Shown here: piece by piece, positions 18,277 through 27,205 of the stretch
How positions within the stretch are numbered: the stretch's first letter is position 1
Layout: every line of letters begins with the position of its first letter
Origin: Fontibacillus phaseoli
GTDB lineage: Bacteria > Bacillota > Bacilli > Paenibacillales > Paenibacillaceae
Direction of reading: 5' to 3'
Length of the DNA stretch: 64,000 nt
Assembly: GCF_003337355.1 (NCBI RefSeq)
Contig: NZ_QPJW01000005.1
Location: 1-64,000, forward strand
Made by a program: the position numbers and the translations under genes
Notes under the pieces: generated by a model
Told to the model about the DNA's origin: nothing
The model's database searches: none
What the model saw: the letters and a program-made list of their open reading frames with translations, nothing else

Positions 18277-19155
18277 TTATAGCCCCAAGTAATCCAACCA
18301 ACTCACCCGGCCCGCGTCATCCTCGTCCAGAAAATCCGTATAAAACCCGTAGACACCCATCCGCTTAAACTTCAGAATCGTCTTAGGGTCATTAATGGTG
18401 TGAACATAAGAAGGAACTCCGATCTTGTTCAGCGCGGCTACTAGCTTCTCGTTGGCCCGGGTTTCCGACATGGTAATGGCGGCAAGCCCCTTTTCCTTGG
18501 CAAACCTTATGACCTCGGCATCCGAATCATGGGTCTGATAAAGCGTGAAAATCACCGACTCGAAAGGATGGATCGCTTCGATCGCATCCCACATCGATTG
18601 GTAGTAAATTTGCGGAACGATCCGCTCCAGCAGTGCGGGGTCCTTCTGTTTGGCACTCTCCACAATTTTGGTGAAAATCCGGTCGATTTCCTCCGGCTCA
18701 ATCTGCTTCGTATCGGTCACCAAGTACATATCGGGATGCTGCACCATTAGATCAAGGATGTCATCCCAACCAAGCGGCTCATACTTGCCCATGATCTTGG
18801 CGTTTTTGAATTCCTCGAAAGTCCATACCGCGGCATGGGTGCCGGGGTCCATCACGTCTTCCTGCCCCATCATTTTCGTGAAGCTCTCTCCCCACTCGTG
18901 CCGGGCGATGAGCTCGTCATCCTTACTGAGCAGCAGATCCGCCTCAAATACGCGGATTCCTTTTTCATAATTGGCCGCAAAAGCCTCGTAACTATTGCTG
19001 TACGTCAGCCCCTCAATCCCGCCCATGGCGTGGGCCACCATGCGGTGGGCCATGAAGCCTTCGTACCGGGGAGCCTGCGGCCGGAAGAGAATAACAATCA
19101 GAATGATGCATAGACCGAGAATTAGTGCGGTGTAGTAGAAGAATCTTTTTTTCAT
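18277..19155 (-). CDS. Membrane-anchored glycerophosphodiester phosphodiesterase-family protein
   Basis: About 292 residues: a short N-terminal membrane anchor (FFYYTALILGLCIILIVILF) and an extracytoplasmic TIM-barrel domain of the GDPD/PI-PLC superfamily (HRMVAHAMGGIEG, RVFEADLLLSKDDELIARHEW, MYLVTDTK, and a final VYGFYTDFL). The His-Ala-Met variant at the first motif differs from classic GDPD HRG, so the true substrate is uncertain. The start at 19155 has AAAGGAT about 10 nt upstream; an in-frame ATG at 19194 lacks an SD. A single-gene unit between two terminators. Confidence 0.75.
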   Translation of the reverse strand: MKKRFFYYTALILGLCIILIVILFRPQAPRYEGFMAHRMVAHAMGGIEGLTYSNSYEAFAANYEKGIRVFEADLLLSKDDELIARHEWGESFTKMMGQEDVMDPGTHAAVWTFEEFKNAKIMGKYEPLGWDDILDLMVQHPDMYLVTDTKQIEPEEIDRIFTKIVESAKQKDPALLERIVPQIYYQSMWDAIEAIHPFESVIFTLYQTHDSDAEVIRFAKEKGLAAITMSETRANEKLVAALNKIGVPSYVHTINDPKTILKFKRMGVYGFYTDFLDEDDAGRVSWLDYLGL

Positions 19156-19220
19156 GATGAACTGCATCCTTTTATTATGAAAATTATGATCCAAATCTAT
19201 AACTCTATTATACTATACAC

Positions 19221-19257
19221 AAAAAAAAGCCTGCGGACTCAGCTACGAGTCCGCAGG
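19221..19257 (-). terminator. Terminator after the priming transferase gene
   Basis: Perfect 11-bp arms CCTGCGGACTC/GAGTCCGCAGG with a 6-nt loop and eight T on the minus strand. Confidence 0.95.
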
Positions 19258-19342
19258 GTATAATTACATATCGGAACTGAAGTGGCTCAAAGTAGTTTCA
19301 AGCGTGGACCTACACTTGGTTGCTCATCGTCTTATCCAATTT

Positions 19343-20749
19343 TTAATAAGCATTCTTATTTATAAATCCATTAACTACCGTTTTCAAAATAATCTTGATA
19401 TCCATCAGAATCGACCAGTTCTCAATATAAAAAATATCGTGCTCGATCCGCTCCTCGATCGACGTGTCTCCACGCAGCCCGTGGGCCTGCGCATAACCGG
19501 TAATTCCAGGACGTACATGGTGCTTCACCATATATTTGGGTACTTCCTCCCGGAATTGATCCACAAAGTAAGGACGTTCAGGACGCGGTCCGACTACGCT
19601 CATATGACCAGCCAGCACATTGAAAAATTGCGGAAGTTCATCGAGACTAGTTTTACGCAAAAAAGTACCGAACTTTGTTCGTCGGGGATCGTTCTCCGTT
19701 GTCCACTCTGTGTTCGCCATTTTTTCAGATAGCAACCGCATGGAACGGAATTTATACATTTGAAACTTTCTGCGATTCAGACCTACCCGTTCTTGTTTGA
19801 AAATTACCGGACCCTTTGAGGTCAGTTTTACCCCGATGGTGATCAGCAGCATCAGTGGCGAAGTAATCAGGATGGCGAAGACGCTGAACACAATATCAAA
19901 AAACCTCTTCACGATCCGGTTTCCGGCAAGGTCAAGCGGAATATCGCGAACATTGATCATCGGCATCCCGGCAAAGTTATCAAAATAGGGCCGGGCTGGC
20001 AAAAAGTCGAAGAAATCGGGAATGATCAGCGTCCTGACCCCAACCTTTTCGCAAATGGTAATGATCCGGGCGTACCGGGAGTGGGCGGTTAACGGCAGCG
20101 CCAGTACGACTTCGTCAATCAACTTGGTCTCCAGTATGGATTCCAGTTGATCTACGGCGCCCAATATTGGCTTAAACTTCGCCTTTTCCTCCAGTGTCCA
20201 CTCCCTGTGGTCATCCAAAAATCCGACAATCTCATAGCCAAGCTCGGGGTACTGCCGCAAATTTTCGTAAAACTTTTGGCCGAGCGAGCCTGCCCCAAGA
20301 ATGAGTACAAATTGCTTGTTGAAGCCTTTCTTCCGCAGTTGCTTGAGCGATCTTTTTAGGAAATAGCGGTAGAACATGATGAACAGCAGGTTAAACGTCA
20401 TATAGAAAGCAAGGTAAGCACGTGAGATATCTACCTGCTTAACGAAGAACATCAAGCTGAGCAAAACGACCAGGCTAGTGAAGTGGACCTGGAATAACTT
20501 CAGTAATTCGTCCGCAAAACGTTTTTTGCGCTTGGGAGAATAAAATGAGATTAGAATCCCTACGAACACGGCGATAGCACCGTAAATAATGCTCCAGAAA
20601 GCATAGATTTCAACCGGGAGCGGTTTTTCATAAAGAATCCAGCCGCTCTCAAACTTGATCCACCAGGCCATAAAGAAGGAAATCTGGATAAACGCAAAAT
20701 CCGCCAATACATAGAGCTGCGTCAAAAATCTCTGATTTTTGCGAATCAT
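19343..20749 (-). CDS. Polyprenyl-phosphate sugar-1-phosphate transferase (glycan priming enzyme, WsaP/WcaJ type)
   Basis: 468 residues. Four N-terminal membrane segments (about 10-125), a Rossmann-like CoA-binding-type domain (VLILGAGSLGQKFYENL), another membrane helix, and a C-terminal bacterial sugar transferase domain (KRFFDIVFS, GPVIFKQERVG, YKFRSMR, TSLDELPQFFNVL, VGPRPERP). It should move a hexose-1-phosphate from a UDP-sugar to undecaprenyl phosphate, starting each glycan chain. In Geobacillus S-layer clusters the equivalent is WsaP. It overlaps the upstream glycosyltransferase stop by 4 nt. The sugar (Glc or Gal) cannot be told. Confidence 0.88.
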   Translation of the reverse strand: MIRKNQRFLTQLYVLADFAFIQISFFMAWWIKFESGWILYEKPLPVEIYAFWSIIYGAIAVFVGILISFYSPKRKKRFADELLKLFQVHFTSLVVLLSLMFFVKQVDISRAYLAFYMTFNLLFIMFYRYFLKRSLKQLRKKGFNKQFVLILGAGSLGQKFYENLRQYPELGYEIVGFLDDHREWTLEEKAKFKPILGAVDQLESILETKLIDEVVLALPLTAHSRYARIITICEKVGVRTLIIPDFFDFLPARPYFDNFAGMPMINVRDIPLDLAGNRIVKRFFDIVFSVFAILITSPLMLLITIGVKLTSKGPVIFKQERVGLNRRKFQMYKFRSMRLLSEKMANTEWTTENDPRRTKFGTFLRKTSLDELPQFFNVLAGHMSVVGPRPERPYFVDQFREEVPKYMVKHHVRPGITGYAQAHGLRGDTSIEERIEHDIFYIENWSILMDIKIILKTVVNGFINKNAY

Positions 20750-21678
20750 GATTTCACCTCCATCTTCGTGCCGGCCGGATCGGGCTGCGTTGCAACTGTA
20801 GAAGCGGGTACAACGCTCCGCGGGATCAGTTTATTTTTAAACAGGGAAAGCACGAATTTCAGCGCAATGCCAGTGTAAACAGCCATGTTCGTCGACCAAG
20901 CGTATTGCTGCAAATAATGCTTACGGTGGAATATCCACATGGCCCGATGAAATTCATAAATAATCTTCACCGGCTTGCGACGGCTGCTGGCTCCTTTATA
21001 GTGAACAATGTATGTGGCCGGATGATAATGAATACCCCATCCCGCTTGTTTAATCCGATAGCACCAATCGATGTCCTCGCCGTACATGAAGAACGTATCA
21101 TCCAGTCCGCCGACCTGCTGGATGGCTTCTTGCCGGACCATCATAAAAGCGCCCACCAAGCAATCGATCGGATAAGTTTTGTTCGGGTCCATATAGCCGA
21201 GTTGGTATTGATTAAACCGGGGCTTATCCGGAAACAACTTGGAGAAACCAAAGGCATAATAAAAAGAAGCAGAAGGCGTAGGGAAACCTCGTCTGCAAGC
21301 TTTATCTAGCGAGCCGTCCGGCAGGATCACTTTGCAACCAGCGGCACCAACATTCGGATGCTCATCCATGTAAGCAATCATCGTTTGAAACGTATCCGGC
21401 TGCACGATGGTATCCGAATTTAGAAGAAGGACGTAGCGTCCATTCGAGATAGCCATGGCCTGATTATTTGCTTTGGCAAAGCCGGTGTTTTCAAAATTCT
21501 CAATCAACCTTACTTGCGGAAACTGCTCCCGAATTGAGGCTACCGAGTCATCTATCGACGCATTGTCCACGACAATCGCCTCATAAGAATAGACCGTCTC
21601 CGAGTCGAATACGGATCGCAAACAGTCCAGCGTTAAGTGGCATGTATTGTAGCTGAGAATGATCACACTCAAATCCAT
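20746..21678 (-). CDS. Family 2 glycosyltransferase (rhamnosyltransferase-like)
   Basis: 310 residues of a GT-A inverting transferase: LSVIILSYN, EAIVVDNASIDDS, GRYVLLLNSDT (DxD-type metal site NSD) and MYGEDIDWCYRIKQAGW. The layout resembles WbbL-like rhamnosyltransferases. The start at 21678 has SD AGGAGA. It is the first gene of a two-gene operon with the priming transferase, so it may add the second sugar of the glycan. A C-terminal hydrophobic stretch and a short disordered tail follow the catalytic domain. Confidence 0.85.
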   Translation of the reverse strand: MDLSVIILSYNTCHLTLDCLRSVFDSETVYSYEAIVVDNASIDDSVASIREQFPQVRLIENFENTGFAKANNQAMAISNGRYVLLLNSDTIVQPDTFQTMIAYMDEHPNVGAAGCKVILPDGSLDKACRRGFPTPSASFYYAFGFSKLFPDKPRFNQYQLGYMDPNKTYPIDCLVGAFMMVRQEAIQQVGGLDDTFFMYGEDIDWCYRIKQAGWGIHYHPATYIVHYKGASSRRKPVKIIYEFHRAMWIFHRKHYLQQYAWSTNMAVYTGIALKFVLSLFKNKLIPRSVVPASTVATQPDPAGTKMEVKS

Positions 21679-21714
21679 GATTAAATCTTCTCCTGACAAA
21701 ATTAGTAATCTATC

Positions 21715-21733
21715 GACATTATAGCATAATGTC
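21715..21733 (-). promoter_or_regulatory. Extended -10 promoter overlapped by a perfect 19-bp inverted repeat
   Basis: GACATTAT and ATAATGTC are perfect 8-bp arms around AGC. On the minus strand the same bases form TGCTATAAT, an extended -10 element (21718-21726) for the glycosyltransferase/priming operon. A repressor bound here would block polymerase. No regulator gene is nearby. Confidence 0.6.
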
Positions 21734-21763
21734 ATAGGGAGGGGGGTACCCTTGTCTTGTATG

Positions 21764-21792
21764 TTGACTGAATCTCTTTTTTTATTTATGGT
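21764..21792 (+). promoter_or_regulatory. Promoter of the acyltransferase gene
   Basis: TTGACT (21764-21769), a 17-bp gap and TATGGT (21787-21792) on the plus strand, 34 nt before the start codon. Confidence 0.55.
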
Positions 21793-21825
21793 GAGGATGA
21801 ACCAGCAACGATAGAGGAGATCAAA

Positions 21826-22949
21826 ATGAGAAAAGAAAAATTAGCGGAAATTGAGATATTAAGAGGAATGGCATTCTTAGCGGTTGTTTTGCAGCATACT
21901 ATAGCGGGAATATTTTATCAGCCAGGTCTAAGCCCTTTGACATTAACGGTAGGCACGACTGTGCTCGGACTCATTCGATTTGCGGTTCCGTTATTCGTGT
22001 TTATCACCGGAGTCGTACTTTTTTATAATTATGATGCCAAAATCAACTATGTGGATTTCCTGAGAAAAAGATTCAAGCAAGTTATTATTCCCTACCTGTC
22101 TTGGACAGTTTCTACTATGCATGGGTCGGTTTTTTAAGTGGGGTTGCGGCAACGAGCACGTGGGAGCAATTGCTGGATATTGTGAAGTTATCCTTTACAG
22201 GACAAGCTTCCTATCATTTGTGGTTCATGGTGATGATCATTCCCTTTTATTTTTTGTTTCCTCTATTCAGATTGACTATTTCAAAGAATAGGAAATGGCA
22301 GGTAAACTTCACGGTAGTTACGGCAGCATTCGCGGTCAATATGATTTTTGTTTATACTCTGTCCAAAGGTAAGATCTACAATGATGACCCTCAATTGGGC
22401 TTCATTTTCAATTATTTGGACCGGAACTTTTTGTTTTGGATCTTTTACTTTATCCTGGGTGGATTGGTAGGACTATACTATGATCACTGGAAAACCTTTG
22501 TGAGGAAAACATGGGTATTCAGTTTAGGGTTACTAGCAATTTGTATGTATATTATCTATGCCAAAGTTTCCCGGATCAACGCAGGGGTCACGGACAACCC
22601 GTATCTTTTTAGTGCAGATGTAACAGCTCCCTTAAAGCCCTTCATGATGGTAACCATTCTGCTCCTAATCTGCCTGCTGTTTTCTTTGGCGGAAAAAATC
22701 GCAACCAGACACAACTGGCCGGCCAATCTGCTGAGCACCTTCGGAAAATACTCCTTCGGCGCCTATCTCATTCATGCCTTCGCCTTGCGGTTGACAAACT
22801 TTCTGGCAATCAGCTACTTAGGCGTGATCGGCGTATTCGCACAGACGGTAATATCCTTTGCGTTGTGTTCGCTGCTGAGTCTGATTCTATGTATTGGGAT
22901 TAGCAAGAATAGGAGTTCTGCGGGCGAGTTGTTGGTGGGAAGAGTATAG
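21826..22949 (+). pseudogene. Acyltransferase family 3 protein (OatA-like membrane domain), frameshifted
   Basis: Two overlapping reading frames together give one polytopic O-acyltransferase of about 374 residues. The N-terminal part (21826-22137) has the RGMAFLAVVLQHT motif with the catalytic-type His, and the C-terminal part continues from about 22105 to 22949 (FYYAWVGFLSG, FGAYLIHAF). The break is at 22108-22115: one extra T in GTTTC would restore IPYLSWTVFYYAW. The start has SD AGAGGAG. It would acetylate surface sugars; as read it is broken, either by real mutation or by an assembly error. Confidence 0.8.
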
Positions 22950-23069
22950 ATATAATCTACGGCCACGGCAAGCGGCGTTTGAGGCCCGCGTATACTACGA
23001 GGTAATAGGCAGCAATTGATCCCTCCGCACAATAGTAGCTATATATGCCGGTGGTTGTGAAAGGATTCA

Positions 23070-23105
23070 GAAACAGACCGAACCTGTCCTGGGACGGTCT
23101 GTTTC
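23070..23105. other. Stem-loop between convergent genes
   Basis: GAAACAGACC (23070-23079) and GGTCTGTTTC (23096-23105) are perfect arms. Neither strand has a proper T tract after the stem, so it is at best a weak bidirectional terminator for the acyltransferase and the glycosyltransferase. Confidence 0.45.
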
Positions 23106-23138
23106 CGTTTATGAAAGAAAGGATCATGACAGCTAACT

Positions 23139-24080
23139 CTATCTCCGGTCGTGTAGCTTTTCCCTAACCTCTCCCCGCTTTGCCCGTAACCTGGGAAGCT
23201 CTCTCCAGAAATCAATCCAGGCAGCAAGCACTTTCGGTTCCCTCAGCAAAATGTATCCGTGAACTGCAATCTCGTATGCAAAAAGCTGCGGCAAATGGCG
23301 TAGCCAACGTTTTCCGGACAGATTCTTGTAAATCATTTTATAACGGTTAATGAAGGAGTGCCTGCGAATGAACAAGGGTTGTGAACCTCGGCTTCCTTTT
23401 TTCCACCCTCGTTTGTGTAAACCGACAGCCTCAGCACAGTAATATGCCTTCCAACCAAGTAGTCCAGCACGCCAAGCCACGTCCACATCTTCTTTATAAG
23501 CAAAGAAGTCTTCATCAAAAAATTCACCTTGAATCGAAATCTCCTCGATCATTTTTCTAGAGTACATCGCAGCAGCACCTGAAACACCGAAAACTTCAGA
23601 TGAATTCATCCACTGCGTTGCCGGTTCACCAGCACCACGGTCGAAGGCTCTCCAAATCCGGTTCATTACAAGTCCGGTGCTATCGATAATTTCAGGATTT
23701 CCTTGCAGGACAAGTCTGCCGGTCGTACTTCCGATTTCAGGTCTTAACTCCATAATTTTGACTAAAAGATCGATGTGGTCTGCCTCGAGTGTAACATCCG
23801 GGTTCAATACCAGTACGTAATCGGAACTAGTAAGCCTAATCGCCTGATTATGGGCTGGGGCAAATCCGATATTACGCTGGTTTTCGACCAAAGTAATAGA
23901 TGCAGGATATTTCCCGCTAAAAGAGCGCACCCGTTCCGTCGTATCGTCGGAAGATGCGTTGTCCACCACAACGATATTATCGGCCGGGTAGCTTTGCCGG
24001 AGCACGGCATCAAGACATTGCTCGATATCTCCGGCGCTATTGTATGTAACGATCTGTACAGTGACAGTGGGCTGCATCAT
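23139..24080 (-). CDS. Family 2 glycosyltransferase (WbbL/rhamnosyltransferase-like)
   Basis: 313 residues, GT-A fold: TVQIVTYNSAGDI, IVVVDNASSDD, YVLVLNPDVTLE (DxD-type NPD), GVSGAAAMYSRKM and FFAYKEDVDVAWRAGLLGW. It is similar in layout to the transferase at 20746 and to L-rhamnosyltransferases, which fits the rmlACBD genes 2-5 kb away. ATG start with SD GAGG. Transcribed alone, divergent from the membrane gene at 24317. Confidence 0.85.
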   Translation of the reverse strand: MMQPTVTVQIVTYNSAGDIEQCLDAVLRQSYPADNIVVVDNASSDDTTERVRSFSGKYPASITLVENQRNIGFAPAHNQAIRLTSSDYVLVLNPDVTLEADHIDLLVKIMELRPEIGSTTGRLVLQGNPEIIDSTGLVMNRIWRAFDRGAGEPATQWMNSSEVFGVSGAAAMYSRKMIEEISIQGEFFDEDFFAYKEDVDVAWRAGLLGWKAYYCAEAVGLHKRGWKKGSRGSQPLFIRRHSFINRYKMIYKNLSGKRWLRHLPQLFAYEIAVHGYILLREPKVLAAWIDFWRELPRLRAKRGEVREKLHDRR

Positions 24081-24112
24081 TTAAAGTCCTCATTTTCTAA
24101 AATATCAAAAGA

Positions 24113-24140
24113 AAAGAACACTAAATTAATAGTGTTCTTT
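24113..24140 (-). other. Hairpin in the glycosyltransferase 5' leader
   Basis: Perfect 11-bp arms AAAGAACACTA/TAGTGTTCTTT with a 6-nt loop, followed on the minus strand by TTCTTTT, 33 nt upstream of the start at 24080. It could be an attenuator. A smaller palindrome, CTCGCTTAGCGAG, lies at 24190-24202 in the same divergent gap. Confidence 0.4.
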
Positions 24141-24316
24141 GACTTTTCACTTATTGTATCAAATAGCGCCGCCTAAACCAATATCATTACTCGCTTAGCG
24201 AGAGTTCCTTGATAAAATCATAGGGTATATACCTAAATAGTCTATAGTCCCCTTAAATCATTTGATGTATAATAATTTTTTAGTGTCTTAGAGAAAAAAA
24301 GGGTGGTTTATACATA

Positions 24317-26230
24317 ATGTACTCTCTACTTCAAAACCTTATTGTTCTTTTAGGTATTTATATCGGAACTTACCTCCTACTTTATTTTGCCGGGCTTGGG
24401 GCAAGTCTACTGTTATTGCCTAAGCGATTTTCCAGATGGTTCTTATTTATCACTCCGATCGTCGGCTTCTCTCTTTTAACGGCAATTCCTCAAGCTTTAT
24501 CTTTCTTAAAGTGGCCGTCTGCTAACATGTTATGGTTGATCGTAGGTCTTTGTTCTGTCATCAACTTGGTTGCCGTAAGACGCATCAAGTTAATTAAAGT
24601 TCCCAAAGCACATCTCAAGATTTTCGCGGTTCATTTTATTTTTCTATTAATACTCAGTATCCCGCTGATCGCAAAGGGACTACAGACCATCACGATAAAC
24701 AGTGACGTATTGGTATACACGACATCGGCAGATTATGCCCAACAATATGGCCTAGTAGAACAGAATACGGATTCAAATACGTTCGATGCATCCGGGTACA
24801 ACTGGTTTATTAAAAACGAAAAGCGTCTGGGTTTGGTTTATTTCCAAGGCTTTATGAATATCCTATTCGATACTAATTCCATGGAAAGCTATTTGCCACT
24901 CTCACTACTGACTATCAGCCTGTCTATTTTAGGCGGAATCATTTTTAGTCAGCATTTCAAGTTATTTAGGCAAAAAACAATCATGCTCATGATGTTCCTA
25001 TTGTTCTTTAATACCTTGTATATGAGTAGCGTGTTCATTGGCTTCTTATCCATGAACGCCGTCATGCCGGTTCTTATACTATGCCTGATTGTAGGGAAAT
25101 ATTTTATGGATCACATGCATCAATTTGATCTTCCCAAGACTATTTACTTGGCATTCCTAACGGGCAGTGTTTTGGCCACTCATCCCACTTATCTAATCTA
25201 CATTCTTTCTATACTGGGCATGTATTTTATCGCAAGTCTTTTCTTTAAAAAAAGAGCTAGTATTTACAATCGGATTTCTCTCAAATCAATGTTAACATTC
25301 TTACTATGCTTTATTATCGTTTTCTTTAAGCCGGTTTATCTATTTATACAGCGAATGATACCAACCTTTCTACCCGCCGTCGGGTCAGAATCCGGTGTAG
25401 AAACTGCGGCAGGTATCGGAAACATCCACTTTCTCGTTCCTATTTACGAATTGCTTGGGGTGGTGCCTCACTCCCATGAGGAAGTTTCATTGATGAAGTG
25501 GAAGGGGTATCGGGAGTTGCTGCAAATTCTAATAGGGCAACCCAAAATAACTTCGGTTCTTTCTACCGGGATCGAAATAATATCGTACCTCTTTTTGTTT
25601 GTTGCCTTATTTCTTATATTTATCTATTTCGCAAAAAAAAGAGCTAGAGCGCGATTGTTTAACTTATGTATTATTGTAACTATGTCCGCTTCACTTAGTA
25701 TTGGCTTTTTACAAAAATATTATTATGGATACTATAAATCTTTGCACCTGTTGTCTTTCTTCTTTATTATTTGGTTTTGTGCAGCGATCGAGATCGTTTT
25801 AACAAGCCAGATTAAAATTAAAACACGCTCTGCCACTCGATTTCTTTATCTGTTCGTTTCGGTAATTGTCGTAGTAAACTTATCTTCTACAACAATTTTA
25901 ACGAAAAGATATATGGGTTATATGGACGATTTTGAGAGTAAACACTATTTGGAATTACGGTTATTAAGCGACTCTCTAACTCCGAGAGATAAGCTGCTAT
26001 TATATGAAGAAGTCCCTAATCATATTAGGCAAATGAGTGTTAACTTTTTTGTAAGGTCTCCTCAATTATATTTGAGAACCTCCATAGATACTTTCAAGGC
26101 AGAGGCAAGAAATGCGAACACAAACTCAGGTTATTTTATTGTCCTACCGAATAATCATTCTTTATTACAACATTCTAACGGGTCATCCATATATAGAAGA
26201 GGGGAACACTATTCAATAATTCAACTCTAA
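24317..26230 (+). CDS. Large polytopic membrane protein of unknown function (glycan locus)
   Basis: 637 residues with at least a dozen hydrophobic segments and a soluble C-terminal tail of about 90 residues. A long first loop (about residues 125-185) contains ITINSDVLVYTTSADYAQQYG. I do not recognise a named family; the architecture is like GT-C glycosyltransferases or polymerases. A decayed copy at 29578-30363, including the promoter-side sequence, shows the gene was duplicated around the rml operon. It converges with rmlD. Confidence 0.7.
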   Translation: MYSLLQNLIVLLGIYIGTYLLLYFAGLGASLLLLPKRFSRWFLFITPIVGFSLLTAIPQALSFLKWPSANMLWLIVGLCSVINLVAVRRIKLIKVPKAHLKIFAVHFIFLLILSIPLIAKGLQTITINSDVLVYTTSADYAQQYGLVEQNTDSNTFDASGYNWFIKNEKRLGLVYFQGFMNILFDTNSMESYLPLSLLTISLSILGGIIFSQHFKLFRQKTIMLMMFLLFFNTLYMSSVFIGFLSMNAVMPVLILCLIVGKYFMDHMHQFDLPKTIYLAFLTGSVLATHPTYLIYILSILGMYFIASLFFKKRASIYNRISLKSMLTFLLCFIIVFFKPVYLFIQRMIPTFLPAVGSESGVETAAGIGNIHFLVPIYELLGVVPHSHEEVSLMKWKGYRELLQILIGQPKITSVLSTGIEIISYLFLFVALFLIFIYFAKKRARARLFNLCIIVTMSASLSIGFLQKYYYGYYKSLHLLSFFFIIWFCAAIEIVLTSQIKIKTRSATRFLYLFVSVIVVVNLSSTTILTKRYMGYMDDFESKHYLELRLLSDSLTPRDKLLLYEEVPNHIRQMSVNFFVRSPQLYLRTSIDTFKAEARNANTNSGYFIVLPNNHSLLQHSNGSSIYRRGEHYSIIQL

Positions 26231-26238
26231 TCAACTAA

Positions 26239-26275
26239 ACAACCAGCTCTCACGCAATGAGAAAGCTGGTTGTTA
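26239..26275. terminator. Bidirectional terminator between the membrane gene and rmlD
   Basis: Perfect 11-bp arms AACAACCAGCT/AGCTGGTTGTT; the plus-strand side continues ATCCTTTTT. A sister hairpin (AATAACCAGTC/GACTGGTTATT) follows the decayed gene copy at 30415-30449, so the terminator was duplicated with the gene. Confidence 0.8.
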
Positions 26276-26332
26276 TCCTTTTTAAGGATAAAGTAATTTA
26301 TGCGATTTAGCTTCCGTAACTATTTTTCCGAT

Positions 26333-27205
26333 CTACGTGACGGTTTCGAAGAGATCCTTGATAAAAGCTCTCAGGCCTTCTCTCCAAGGCCGTAAATCGT
26401 TTAATCCATTTGTGCGAATCGATAAGTGCTCCATTACGGAATTTCTAGGGCGGGGAGCAGGACGCGGGAAATCCTCCGTTGCACAGGGTTGAACCTGTAC
26501 CGGATAATCTTTTCCTAAAATGCTTCTCGCTTCCGAAAAAATCTCCTGGGCAAATTCATACCAGGTGCACGATTCCGTATTGGAGGCGTGGTAGATTCCG
26601 TACTTCTCGGTCTGAACCAGTTCCAGGATAAATTCCGCCAAATCGGTCGTATAAGTCGGAGATCCTTTTTGGTCATTTACCACGTTAAGTACCGATGTTT
26701 CTTCTCCTAATCGGAGCATGGTTTTAACAAAATTATTGCCATGCATTCCGTAAACCCACGAAGTCCTCACGATAAAAAAAGCAGAAGACAGACTCTGAAC
26801 CAGTACTTCGCCAGCCCGCTTCGATTTTCCGTAAATGCTCTGAGGGTTTGTATAATCGTACTCGTGATAAGGAACGTCCGACATTCCGTCGAATACGTAA
26901 TCTGTACTAATATAGCAGAACTTCGCTCCCACCCGTTCACTGGCAAGCACCAAATTCCGGGTTCCTACGGCATTGACGGCATATGCGGCATCAATCTCTT
27001 GTTCAGCTTGATCCACGGCTGTGTATGCAGCGCAATGAATCACTGCGTCAGGTTTGCACTCATTTAGTTTCTGAAAACAAGCATCGAGGTCGGTAATATC
27101 CAGGGAATCCCGATCACTGGGCCATACGGTGTGACCTGCTTTTTCAAACAGTATAACTACGTCAGATCCTAGTTGCCCGGCAGCTCCGGTTACTAATACT
27201 TTCAT
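26333..27205 (-). CDS. rmlD: dTDP-4-dehydrorhamnose reductase RmlD
   Basis: 290 residues, the last step to dTDP-L-rhamnose. Extended SDR: GAAGQLGSDV nucleotide loop, AVIHCAAYTAVDQAE, STDYVFDG, and the catalytic YxxxK in SIYGKSKRAGE. ATGA overlap with the rmlB stop. Last gene of the rmlACBD operon. Confidence 0.95.
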   Translation of the reverse strand: MKVLVTGAAGQLGSDVVILFEKAGHTVWPSDRDSLDITDLDACFQKLNECKPDAVIHCAAYTAVDQAEQEIDAAYAVNAVGTRNLVLASERVGAKFCYISTDYVFDGMSDVPYHEYDYTNPQSIYGKSKRAGEVLVQSLSSAFFIVRTSWVYGMHGNNFVKTMLRLGEETSVLNVVNDQKGSPTYTTDLAEFILELVQTEKYGIYHASNTESCTWYEFAQEIFSEARSILGKDYPVQVQPCATEDFPRPAPRPRNSVMEHLSIRTNGLNDLRPWREGLRAFIKDLFETVT

